Source of the DNA: Acidobacteriaceae bacterium
Lineage (GTDB): Bacteria; Acidobacteriota; Terriglobia; Terriglobales; Acidobacteriaceae
NCBI GenBank assembly: GCA_003134995.1
Contig: PLDC01000025.1
Coordinates: 182,882 to 246,881, forward strand
Reading direction: 5' to 3'
Length of the DNA stretch: 64,000 nt
The notes below the pieces were generated by a model. That model made no database searches, was not told the origin of the DNA, and saw only the letters and a list, made by a program, of their open reading frames with translations. A program made the translations under genes and the position numbers. This document shows positions 35,826-45,019 of this stretch, one piece after another; within the stretch, counting starts at the first letter, position 1; every line of letters starts with the position of its first letter.

Positions 35826-36074
35826 ATGAGCAAATGGACGAGAACGCGCCGCGATCCCGACCGCACATACTGCGACCCGGAAGAAGGCCGGAAACTTCGC
35901 CGCGACGTACAACGGGTGAAGGAACTGGTGGCGAAGGGGCTGGATGCTGAAGACGAATACGTGGAGCTTATAAACGAACTCGAACCGGGGATGAGCCCTG
36001 AGAAACGGAAGGCATTGATTATGCAGTTTCGCGACGCGGTTTACGCTCAACAGCCCGATCTACCACGTCGTTGA
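35826..36074 (+). CDS. Small charged hypothetical protein
   Basis: An 82-residue protein with no recognised family, highly charged and helical (EEGRKLRRDVQRVKELVAKG), ending QQPDLPRR. It overlaps the end of the convergent small gene (36019-36231) by 56 bases. Both readings have protein-like composition, so the overlap is a real uncertainty; this one has the better length and composition. It is likely an island gene. Confidence 0.5.
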   Translation: MSKWTRTRRDPDRTYCDPEEGRKLRRDVQRVKELVAKGLDAEDEYVELINELEPGMSPEKRKALIMQFRDAVYAQQPDLPRR

Positions 36075-36231
36075 TATTCTTGCGCACTTTGCGCACTTCC
36101 TCCGTTGTCATTCTTTCCGCAGCAGCAACCGCAAGCTCGTCCATGCTCTCGAGAAGCGTGTCCATCGCAGTCTTGCGCTTTGGGGATGCCGTGGCCATAG
36201 TGGGTTTCTTCTTGTGTTTCGTATTCGGCAT
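36019..36231 (-). CDS. Small basic hypothetical protein
   Basis: A 70-residue protein with a lysine-rich N-terminus (NTKHKKKPTMATASPKRK) followed by an amphipathic helical segment, MDELAVAAAERMTTEEVRKV. No family is recognised. The last 18 codons overlap the end of the convergent gene at 35826-36074. A TAGTGTACTCTA near-palindrome at 36233-36244 lies just upstream of its start, resembling the TAGTATACTA palindrome at 35112-35121. Confidence 0.45.
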   Translation of the reverse strand: MPNTKHKKKPTMATASPKRKTAMDTLLESMDELAVAAAERMTTEEVRKVRKNINDVVDRAVERKPRRETA

Positions 36232-36479
36232 TAGTGTACTCTATCGCGTCAACTCGCTGCCCCGTACGTCACGGAGGTACCTAGCTTGATAGGACGATTG
36301 ACGGCCGCAATTCGTTGCACGAAATCGCTAAATTGCTGATTTTATTTGGCTTAGTATCAGCTCTGCTTCCTCTCATCGCTCACACAAGCGGCGCGCGCTT
36401 TCGGTGGTCACAAGTGCCGTCAGCGTCCTTCTGTGATACCGAGCGTTCCGAATCCCCATGCTAGACTGACCTTCCGCCC

Positions 36480-38750
36480 ATGCCCGCCCTGCGTCTAATC
36501 CTTCTCTGGCATCAGCACCAGCCTTTCTATAAAGATCTGGTGACTGGAGAATATCGCCTGCCCTGGGTGCGACTGCATGGTCTGAAAGATTATTACGGCA
36601 TGGTGAAGCTGCTGGATGAGTTTCCCAATGTGCACCAGAATTTCAATCTGGTGCCATCGCTGATCACGCAGATTCAGGATTACGTGGCGGGGACTGCGCA
36701 GGATCCGTTTCTGAAGGTTGCGGCCAAGCCTGCGCAAGATTTGACGCTGCAGGAGCGACAGTTCGCGCTGCAATATCTTTTTCAGGCGAATCACGCGAAC
36801 GTGATCGGGCGATACCCGCGCTACCGGGAATTGCTCGACTCGTTTCGAGGACACAATTACTCGCCCGACAAAGCGGAGAAGTACTTCACGCCGCAACATT
36901 TCACGGACCTGCAAGTGCTGTCGCAGATCGCATGGTTCGACGAATTCTTTCTCGAGGACAAAGACATTGCGGCGCTGGTCCAGAAAGAACGCAACTACTC
37001 GCTCGAAGATCAAGAGTTTGTGATCAAACAGGAGCGGGAGTTGCTGGGCAAGGTCTTGCCGGCTCATGCCGAGGCCGCGAAGAAAGGCTCGATCGAGATT
37101 TCGGCTACACCCTTTTATCACCCGATTCTGCCGCTGGTCTGCGACACCCATGCCGGGGCAGCTTCATCGCCGGGCCTGCCTTTGCCGCAGAATCGATTTC
37201 GACATCCTGAGGACGCGCGTGAACAACTGGTGCAGGCGCTCGATCTCCATCAGAAAGTTTTTGGAGTGCGGCCGCAGGGCATATGGCCGTCTGAGGGCAG
37301 CGTCTCGGAAGAAGTTCTGGCCATCGCCGCCAATCTCGGCATTAAGTGGATGGCGACCGATGAAGGCGTGCTCGGGCGCAGCACCGGCGTGTTCTTTCAG
37401 CGCGACGGCAACGGCCGTCTGCCCGCGCATCTGGCGGAGCGCCTTTATGACATCCATCGTTATGAAAACGGCCAGACGGCCATGCACATGGTGTTTCGCG
37501 ATCACACAATTTCTGATCTGATCGGCTTCGTTTATTCGGGGATGGATCCGCGCGAGGCCGCCGGACATCTGCTGCGTAATATCAAAGACGCGGCTCGGCC
37601 CGTGCTGGCGCAAGGGCGCGATGCTGTCGTGTCCGTGATTCTCGATGGGGAGAATGCCTGGGAATATTATCCGAAGTCGGGGCGCGAATTTCTGCGGCGA
37701 TTTTATGACGCGCTGCAGCGCGAACAAGGATTGGAAGCGGTCACGATTTCAGAGGCGATTGCTCGCCATCGAAATTTCTCGCCTCTCAAGTCTCTGGTGC
37801 CGGGCTCGTGGATTCATGCGAACTTCAATGTCTGGATTGGCGCTCCGGAAGACAACCGCGCCTGGGATTATCTTAGCCACGCGCGCGACTTCTACGCGCA
37901 GAATGCGGCGCGAGCCACTGAAGCCCAACGCAAGCTGGCCTTCGAAGAAATCCTGATTGCCGAGGGCAGCGACTGGAATTGGTGGTATGGGCCAGAGCAC
38001 CATTCGGCCAACGACCGCGATTTCGACGAGCTTTACCGCAAGCACCTTTCGAATGTTTACCAGGCGTTGGAAGCGACGCCTCCGGATTATTTATCGCAGC
38101 CGATCACAGCTGGCGAAGTGCGGCCGGCGTTCACACCGCAGACGGCTTATATTCATCCGCGCATCACGGGCGACAAAGTCCGCTACTTTGAGTGGATGGG
38201 TTCTGCAATCTTTACCGCCGACCAGCGCGCCGGGGCCATGCATGGAAAACAGTTCTTGCTCGATTCGGTTTACGCCGGAATCGACGCTACATTCGTCTAC
38301 GGCCGATTAGATTTTGCCGGGCCGGTTCCGGTTATGGAGTGCGATTTAGTCGTGAATCTGGAGTCCTGGGCGAATGGGGAGTCGCGTCCGCGGCGGTCGC
38401 TGCGTCTCGATGCCCAAGTGGAGAGCGGCAAGCTTACGGGATGGAAGGTCGACGGCATGGAAGAGTCAGCGTCAGCAGCTTCGACCAAGAGTGATGACGT
38501 AGCCAAGGCAGCTTTGATGCGCAACTTTGAATTTCGCCTGCCTTTGAGTTGGTTGCTTGCGGCGCCGGGTTCGGCTTCGAGCCAGACCGCCGCAGAAAAA
38601 GAAAAGGGTGCAGTCCCTATCGCCGCAACCAGCCGTCTGCGGCTCCGCTTCAGTCTCTGGCAGAATCGTCTGCCGGTGGACGCATTGCCGATGGAGGGCT
38701 GGATCGAACTGCAGTTGCTGAGCGAATGGGAGTTGGGCGCGGCGATGTGA
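36480..38750 (+). CDS. Glycoside hydrolase family 57 protein (alpha-glucan-acting)
   Basis: A 756-residue enzyme of family GH57, which includes alpha-amylases, 4-alpha-glucanotransferases and amylopullulanases. The first conserved region is HQHQPF at 11-16. The nucleophile region has GIWPSEGSVSEEVLAIAANL. Further on come WMATDEGVL and the VILDGENAWEYY block. The C-terminal ~200 residues form a beta-rich domain, DUF1925/1926-like in position. No signal peptide is seen, so it acts in the cytoplasm, fitting a role in glycogen or maltodextrin turnover together with glgB across the island. Exact specificity cannot be read from sequence. Confidence 0.92.
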   Translation: MPALRLILLWHQHQPFYKDLVTGEYRLPWVRLHGLKDYYGMVKLLDEFPNVHQNFNLVPSLITQIQDYVAGTAQDPFLKVAAKPAQDLTLQERQFALQYLFQANHANVIGRYPRYRELLDSFRGHNYSPDKAEKYFTPQHFTDLQVLSQIAWFDEFFLEDKDIAALVQKERNYSLEDQEFVIKQERELLGKVLPAHAEAAKKGSIEISATPFYHPILPLVCDTHAGAASSPGLPLPQNRFRHPEDAREQLVQALDLHQKVFGVRPQGIWPSEGSVSEEVLAIAANLGIKWMATDEGVLGRSTGVFFQRDGNGRLPAHLAERLYDIHRYENGQTAMHMVFRDHTISDLIGFVYSGMDPREAAGHLLRNIKDAARPVLAQGRDAVVSVILDGENAWEYYPKSGREFLRRFYDALQREQGLEAVTISEAIARHRNFSPLKSLVPGSWIHANFNVWIGAPEDNRAWDYLSHARDFYAQNAARATEAQRKLAFEEILIAEGSDWNWWYGPEHHSANDRDFDELYRKHLSNVYQALEATPPDYLSQPITAGEVRPAFTPQTAYIHPRITGDKVRYFEWMGSAIFTADQRAGAMHGKQFLLDSVYAGIDATFVYGRLDFAGPVPVMECDLVVNLESWANGESRPRRSLRLDAQVESGKLTGWKVDGMEESASAASTKSDDVAKAALMRNFEFRLPLSWLLAAPGSASSQTAAEKEKGAVPIAATSRLRLRFSLWQNRLPVDALPMEGWIELQLLSEWELGAAM

Positions 38751-38780
38751 GAGTGGCAATGCACTGCTGTCAGTAAAAAT

Positions 38781-38807
38781 GAAAAGCCGGAGGCGACGAG
38801 CTCCGGC
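38781..38807 (-). terminator. Terminator for the leftward exported protein gene
   Basis: GCCGGAG (38786-38792) pairs with CTCCGGC (38801-38807). Read leftward, the stem is followed by TTTTCATTTTT. It also lies downstream of the convergent GH57 gene. Confidence 0.65.
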
Positions 38808-38830
38808 CTTCATAAGAGAATTAGGTTTGC

Positions 38831-39481
38831 TTACTGCCCGGCGCTAGCCACCACGGGCGTCATCGCCAGCGGTCGATTAAGCTCGAGAGTGAGGCCAGTG
38901 CCCGCGGGCAGTACAGCCGAGTGATGCTTGGTGAGCCAGTGAACTCCAGTCGAGCCTGCGCCGACCACTCCGCCGATGAGGACTCCCGGCGGTCCGCCGA
39001 TGAGGCCGCCGATCAACATTCCACCTGCGGTGCCGCCGCCAGTTTCCCATTGATCGCGGCGGTCGTGGCCAGATCCCTTGAACTCGCCTTCGCGGTTCAC
39101 GTCGGTGTCGCGTCCGGCATTGGTGTCAACTAGAGTCGCGTCGAGAAAGAATCGTTCGCCGGCCGGAAGCACCAGCGCTTCGGGCATAATGCCGATGGTC
39201 GGCTTGCCTGAGATGCGGCGCGGTTCGCTCACCCTGGTAACGCGGCCCTCCACCATCGCTCCTGCCGGAATCACAACTCTACCGTTGAGCATCACGGGTT
39301 CTGCCAGGCGTGCCCGGAAAGGGTCACCGGCTTTGTTGCTGAAGGTCGCGAGAGTTGTATCGAGTTTGACCATCAGAGCGGTGCCGGCCGGAACGGGCGA
39401 AATGGTCTGCGCTACGGCCATTGTGCTCATGCACGAACCTGCCACCAATAAGCTGCAGGATAGAACTGTCCACTTCTTCAT
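38831..39481 (-). CDS. Exported protein with TrbI-like beta domain and glycine zipper
   Basis: A 216-residue protein with a signal peptide (cleavage after about residue 24, AVAQ). A beta-rich domain starts VPAGTALMVKLDTTLA and contains GRVVIPAGAMVEGRVTRV. It is followed by GTAGGMLIGGLIGGPPGVLI, a glycine-zipper segment, and a short C-terminal beta stretch. The same order occurs in the protein at 14039-15022. A possible role in the outer envelope is inferred from the signal peptide and zipper. AGGAGG precedes the ATG, and a terminator follows. Confidence 0.75.
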   Translation of the reverse strand: MKKWTVLSCSLLVAGSCMSTMAVAQTISPVPAGTALMVKLDTTLATFSNKAGDPFRARLAEPVMLNGRVVIPAGAMVEGRVTRVSEPRRISGKPTIGIMPEALVLPAGERFFLDATLVDTNAGRDTDVNREGEFKGSGHDRRDQWETGGGTAGGMLIGGLIGGPPGVLIGGVVGAGSTGVHWLTKHHSAVLPAGTGLTLELNRPLAMTPVVASAGQ

Positions 39482-39613
39482 GATTCCTCCTCAGGTCTTA
39501 CAACCCCTAAGTGCCTCAATTGTTGCTTCAACTCTAGACTAGAAGGATGGCTGCGACAATAAGCGAGCCGAATCGGGGAACCAGAGAAGATAAGGGTTAA
39601 GCCGTCACAAAGG

Positions 39614-40360
39614 CTAATCTGAAATCCGAATTCCCAGCCGAGATTGCAGTTGCTTGCGATAACGCCGGCTCATGCGAAGTTCGGTTCCGTTTTCGAGCAG
39701 CACCTGGTAAGCGCCGTCTTCGCTGACTTTGAGACCCCGGACGCGATCGAGGTTCACGATGGTCGAGCGATGTATGCGGCAAAACGTAGCTGGATCTAGA
39801 TCCTGTTCCAGTTCAGCCATGCTGCGGCGCAACAGGTGAGTCTTATCCCCAACGTGCAGAGCCGCGTAGTAGTCGGCGGCCTCGATCCAATCTATCTCTG
39901 ATAGGCCGACGAATGCGACCTGTCCGGCGCTCTTGACGGTGAGGCGCTGGAGTTTCTTCGGCGAGCCTTTGCCCTGCGCGATCTTTTCCTTGGCGCGCTC
40001 CAGAGCGCGATCGAATCTGGCATTATCGAACGGCTTCAACAGGTAATCGAGCGCGCCCGCTTCGAAAGCGCGCAGCGCGTACTGATCGTAGGCGGTCACA
40101 AAGATGATCGCACTGGGCACGTCCTTTCCCAGCAACTCGAGTACATCAAACCCATCGCATTCCGGCATCTGCACGTCGAGAAAAAGTAGGTCCGGCTTCG
40201 TGGCGCGGATTTCTCGGGGTGCATCCACGCCAGACCCGCACTCGCTGACAATTTCAATTTCCGGATCGAGCCGCAAAAGCACGCTGAGATTACTGCGCGC
40301 GAGCGGTTCGTCGTCGACAATGACCGTGCGTATCTTGATCGGACTTGCCTCCGCAGACAC
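39614..40360 (-). CDS. LytTR-family response regulator
   Basis: A 248-residue regulator with an N-terminal receiver domain (phosphoacceptor Asp62 in LLFLDVQMP, acidic pair at 16-17, Lys in LLKPFD) and a C-terminal LytTR DNA-binding domain (about 145-245; FCRIHRSTIVNLDRVRGL is typical). It overlaps the upstream histidine kinase gene by about 70 bases, so the two form a cotranscribed pair resembling LytS-LytR or YehU-YehT. Target genes cannot be told. Confidence 0.95.
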   Translation of the reverse strand: MSAEASPIKIRTVIVDDEPLARSNLSVLLRLDPEIEIVSECGSGVDAPREIRATKPDLLFLDVQMPECDGFDVLELLGKDVPSAIIFVTAYDQYALRAFEAGALDYLLKPFDNARFDRALERAKEKIAQGKGSPKKLQRLTVKSAGQVAFVGLSEIDWIEAADYYAALHVGDKTHLLRRSMAELEQDLDPATFCRIHRSTIVNLDRVRGLKVSEDGAYQVLLENGTELRMSRRYRKQLQSRLGIRISD

Positions 40361-41522
40361 GAATCACTCCTTCGTCAATGAAACGACAAGGTACAGCAAC
40401 GAATGGCACGGAAACCGATACCTCTACTCCATCCGGCTCGCGGTTCTGCATGCTCAGTTCGAACGCGTCTCCATACAGGCTTTGCAATCGAGTTCGCATA
40501 TTCGAGATCCCGATTCCATCGCGACCACTTGCTGGCAAGCTGGGGCCGTCGTTGTAAACACTGAGCGTGAGCCTCCCGTTGGAGCGAATGGCAGCAATCC
40601 GAATCGCGCCTCCCTGGGCCCGTTTTGCGATTCCGTGCTTAATCGCATTCTCGACGATAGGCTGCAGAATCAGCGGCGGCACCTGCGCAAGCAGAAGTTC
40701 CTTGGGCACATCTACACTCAACTGAAGTCGCTCGACAAACCGCACCTTCTGAATGTCGAGATACTTTTGCGCGAACTCCATTTCCTCACTCAGGGGCACC
40801 TGTTGGCGAGTGGAATCCTCCAACACGCGGCGCAGAAAGTCGCTCAACCCCGCAATCGTGCTCACCGCGTCGTCGTTTCTTCCCTCCCGCACGAGGCCGG
40901 CGACAGCGTTGAGCGAATTGAATAGAAAGTGCGGCTCGATCTGGTGCCGCAGCGCATCGAGTTGGGCCTTCGAGAGTTGTTCGTTGAGCCGCGCAGTCTC
41001 GGTCTGTTGATAAGCGATGCGCGCTCGTGAATCGAGTACATAGCCGAGCGCAAGGATCGCAGTGTACAGAACGAGGTAAGAGAGAATTCCGTTGTAGAAC
41101 CTGTCAAATAAGAGAGGCGCGAAAGGGCGACGGATCAAACTGTATCCGTAGGGATTGAATGCCAGGTCGAGCCAGGCAGCCCAAGCAGCGAAGATCAGCC
41201 CGATGTTGGCGCAGGCGGCGAGATGCGCCGGCCACGTCGCGAGCGGCCTCAATCTCACCGGAGGGAATCGGCGCCCGAGGCGCATGATGAATCCAGTTGC
41301 GAGCGCCCACGGCAGCCAGGAAACGAGCGTGGTCACGAACAGTTTTATCCAGGCGTGATGCATACCCTCCGCGCGCATCACGAGGATGGTCTGCATCGCA
41401 TCGACCAACCCGAAGCCGAACCACACCGAGGCAATCCATATCCACCGGTGCGGCTGCGAGCGGGTAGCTAGGGCATCCATATCGAGATCGTATCTTACTG
41501 CGCTCGCGATAAGGCCAAACAT
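40290..41522 (-). CDS. LytS/YehU-type sensor histidine kinase
   Basis: A 410-residue membrane kinase. About four hydrophobic segments in the first 165 residues form the sensor. The His_kinase domain holds the phosphoacceptor His198 in HQIEPHFLFNSLNAVAG. The ATP-binding part follows with PLILQPIVENAIKHGI and the GIGISNMRTRLQSLYG glycine box. The C-terminal tail of about 25 basic residues is encoded in the overlap with the response-regulator gene and is unusual. The pair is probably one signalling unit. Confidence 0.92.
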   Translation of the reverse strand: MFGLIASAVRYDLDMDALATRSQPHRWIWIASVWFGFGLVDAMQTILVMRAEGMHHAWIKLFVTTLVSWLPWALATGFIMRLGRRFPPVRLRPLATWPAHLAACANIGLIFAAWAAWLDLAFNPYGYSLIRRPFAPLLFDRFYNGILSYLVLYTAILALGYVLDSRARIAYQQTETARLNEQLSKAQLDALRHQIEPHFLFNSLNAVAGLVREGRNDDAVSTIAGLSDFLRRVLEDSTRQQVPLSEEMEFAQKYLDIQKVRFVERLQLSVDVPKELLLAQVPPLILQPIVENAIKHGIAKRAQGGAIRIAAIRSNGRLTLSVYNDGPSLPASGRDGIGISNMRTRLQSLYGDAFELSMQNREPDGVEVSVSVPFVAVPCRFIDEGVIRVCGGKSDQDTHGHCRRRTARAQ

Positions 41523-41591
41523 GCAGTGAATCGCCAGAACCGTGCAGTCATCGGCCTAGCCAGCAACCACGCCTGGGGAGATACTGCCTTC

Positions 41592-42212
41592 ATGCTCACT
41601 CCATTCAAGACCGCGCTGTTGCTTCTGATTGCTCTAGTTCTTTTGGCCGCTTTCATGCAGTACCCGTCTTCGACGACCTCCGGGCCGGAATATACCAGCG
41701 ACGCGAAGCTCGAACTTCCCGAACATTATCGAGACTGGGTTTACCTCACATCCGGCTTCGACATGAGTTACAACCCGGCCATGCAGATGGCCGATCATCA
41801 CATGTTCGACAATGTGTTTGTAAATCCTGAAGCCTACAAAGCATTCGTGCAGACCGGCACCTGGCCCGACAAAACCATGCTGGTGCTCGAAGTCCGCGAC
41901 GCGCAGGGCAAGGGATCGATCAACCAGAAAGGCAATTACCAGGGAACCGAAGTGATGGGACTCGAAGTGCATATCAAAGACGAAGCGCGCTTTCCCGGCA
42001 AATGGGCTTTCTTTGGGTTCGATGACGGCAAGACCGGGAAAATGGTTCCGCTAACGGCGGACTGTTACACTTGCCACGCTGCGCATGCGGCGGTAGACAC
42101 CACGTTCGTCCAGTTCTATCCGACACTGCTGCCGATCGCGAAAAGCAAGGGTACACTCTCTGCCGCATACCAGAAAGAGACGGAAGCATCTGAAAAGAAT
42201 GAAAAGAAGTAG
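41592..42212 (+). CDS. Cytochrome P460-family protein
   Basis: 206 residues from the ATG at 41592, with an N-terminal membrane segment or signal peptide (KTALLLLIALVLLAAFM). The single c-type haem site is Cys158-x-x-Cys161-His162 (CYTCH). The domain (DMSYNPAMQMADHHMFDNVF, KWAFFGFDDG) matches cytochrome P460, haem enzymes that oxidise hydroxylamine or bind NO. Only the haem motif is certain; the lysine cross-link of P460 cannot be confirmed. An upstream start at 41526 is less likely. A hairpin follows the gene. Confidence 0.88.
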   Translation: MLTPFKTALLLLIALVLLAAFMQYPSSTTSGPEYTSDAKLELPEHYRDWVYLTSGFDMSYNPAMQMADHHMFDNVFVNPEAYKAFVQTGTWPDKTMLVLEVRDAQGKGSINQKGNYQGTEVMGLEVHIKDEARFPGKWAFFGFDDGKTGKMVPLTADCYTCHAAHAAVDTTFVQFYPTLLPIAKSKGTLSAAYQKETEASEKNEKK

Positions 42213-42247
42213 CGCTGGGTTTTCCGTTTCGTCGAGATCATCTTGGG

Positions 42248-42276
42248 CAGCGTCCTGATTTGAAATTAGGACGCTG
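42248..42276. terminator. Perfect hairpin downstream of the cytochrome gene
   Basis: CAGCGTCCT (42248-42256) pairs exactly with AGGACGCTG (42268-42276) around an 11-base loop. No T-run follows. It lies about 100 bp before eno and could also sit in the eno leader. Confidence 0.5.
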
Positions 42277-42355
42277 TCGCATCTTGCATTGCCCCCATCC
42301 GCGTGTCTCCCATCCGCTATAATCGTGAGTTTCAGACCTGATCACATGTTGATAG

Positions 42356-43666
<1,311 letters not shown>

Positions 43667-43701
43667 CCCTCGCGACGACAGCCGCATGGCGGCGTATTGG
43701 C

Positions 43702-44580
43702 TTGAAAATCATTTTCAGCAGAAAAGGTGTTGACAGTGGTGAGGGATCTGGTGGGATGGCCAGTCCAATTCTCCCTTGCGGTTGCCTATGCTCGATCCCA
43801 ATCCCGTACGGCTCCGGCGTGCCCTATTCCGAGGTTCAGTTTGGAAAGCGCACGCTCTGGTCGATCTGCCGTGAACTTGACCCGAACTGGGGTCATAGGC
43901 TCGCACATGTCGACCCGGATCTTCGATATGAGTCGTTGGCGCGCGATAAACGGGCGAGAGGTTGGAGACCAGCATTCGGACAGATTTCGGCTGCCGCTAG
44001 CCACCTCAATAACCAACATGTAGATAAAGGTGACCTGTTCCTGTTTTTTGGATGGTTCCGAAGAACCAAGTATGCAGGCGGCAAGCTGGAGTTCGATTCG
44101 ACGGACGCTGGGCGGCACATAATCTACGGGTGGCTTGAGGTGGGCCAGATAGTAGAGGTCGACAACGCGAAGCAGGCCCTTTCTAACGACCTGCTATTCG
44201 TCCGCAGTCACCCTCACTTTCATTTTTCCGAGCATAAGTATCCTAATAAAGTCTATGTGAGTTCCCTGTCGGGCCTTAAAGCTGGGCTATTCGGTATCGA
44301 GTCAAAGCATCTTGTACTTACCGAGCCAGGCTCCCGCGTACGTTCGCAGTGGTTGTTGCCAAAGAAGCCCTTCGAGTCGGTTTTTCGTGACTGCGGCATC
44401 TCCTATCACGGGAACGCAACTCGGTGGAAGTGCGCCGACGCAGGGATCAGCCTCAAAGTCGTCAACCGAGGTCAAGAGTTCGTACTGGACGGTGAACGAC
44501 AACCGAGCGTCTACGGGTACTTCGCTAAGGTGATAAAGGATTCGATGAGATCCTCTCGAACGTGCCATCATGATTATTGA
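43702..44580 (+). CDS. Nmad3-like (nucleotide modification associated domain 3) protein
   Basis: A 292-residue protein resembling the Nmad3 family, predicted from phage and bacterial contexts to act with base-modifying systems. The match is to the N-terminal KIIFSRKGVDSGEGSG start, the ASPILP segment, the RGWRPAFGQ motif, the GDLFLFFGWFRRTKYAGG block and HIIYGWLEVGQI. No biochemical role is known to me. It sits 35 bp after eno on the same strand and before a toxin-antitoxin relic, and no other base-modification or restriction gene is near. It may depend on eno read-through for expression. Confidence 0.65.
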   Translation: MKIIFSRKGVDSGEGSGGMASPILPCGCLCSIPIPYGSGVPYSEVQFGKRTLWSICRELDPNWGHRLAHVDPDLRYESLARDKRARGWRPAFGQISAAASHLNNQHVDKGDLFLFFGWFRRTKYAGGKLEFDSTDAGRHIIYGWLEVGQIVEVDNAKQALSNDLLFVRSHPHFHFSEHKYPNKVYVSSLSGLKAGLFGIESKHLVLTEPGSRVRSQWLLPKKPFESVFRDCGISYHGNATRWKCADAGISLKVVNRGQEFVLDGERQPSVYGYFAKVIKDSMRSSRTCHHDY

Positions 44581-44619
44581 AATTGACCTAGTTCACGAGT
44601 TAGTCCAAAAATGAGGCGC

Positions 44620-44865
44620 ATGGAAGTCAACATCCACGAAGCCAAAATCCACTTCTCCCGGCTGCTTGAGCGAGTGGCCTTGGGAGAAGAGATCATCATC
44701 GCCAAGGCGGGAACTCCGATCGCTAAGCTAGTGCCCCTGAAAAAGACGCCCAAGAAGCGGATCTTTGGCAGCGCCAAAGGCGAGTTCACCGTTCCGGACG
44801 ATTTGAATGCTCCCGATCCTGAAATCGAGGATCTTTTCTATAGCGGCCCCCTTCTACCGAAATGA
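44620..44865 (+). CDS. Phd/YefM-family antitoxin, orphan
   Basis: An 81-residue antitoxin from the ATG at 44620 (MEVNIHEAK, as in the second copy at 49982); a start at 44611 adds three residues. Residues 1-50 form the Phd fold that binds operator DNA. The C-terminal part (FGSAKGEFTVPDD...EIEDLFY) is the toxin-binding tail. It closely resembles the intact antitoxin at 49982-50212. Its own toxin gene has been deleted except for the last codons, so it may be a free antitoxin able to cross-react with the other pair. Confidence 0.9.
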   Translation: MEVNIHEAKIHFSRLLERVALGEEIIIAKAGTPIAKLVPLKKTPKKRIFGSAKGEFTVPDDLNAPDPEIEDLFYSGPLLPK

Positions 44866-44952
44866 AGCCTTCAGGAGAACCTTCCCATCACTACGTCGGA
44901 TCCACTGTTCGCCCGCTACGATGTCCGTCAGATCCGGCAAGGGCGCATTTGA
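44866..44952 (+). pseudogene. Remnant of a VapC/PIN toxin gene
   Basis: Directly after the antitoxin stop codon, in the same frame, come 28 codons reading [20 protein letters not shown] and then RQIRQGRI before a stop. They match the C-terminus of the intact PIN toxin at 50209-50589 ([20 protein letters not shown]). The first ~100 codons, carrying the active-site aspartates, are missing, as if deleted precisely between the antitoxin end and the toxin tail. Confidence 0.85.
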
Positions 44953-45019
44953 GAAGGTGCGCCCGCGCCTCCAGCGCGTTCTCGCTTTGTTGTTATACTT
45001 CTTCGACCATCGGAGACCA

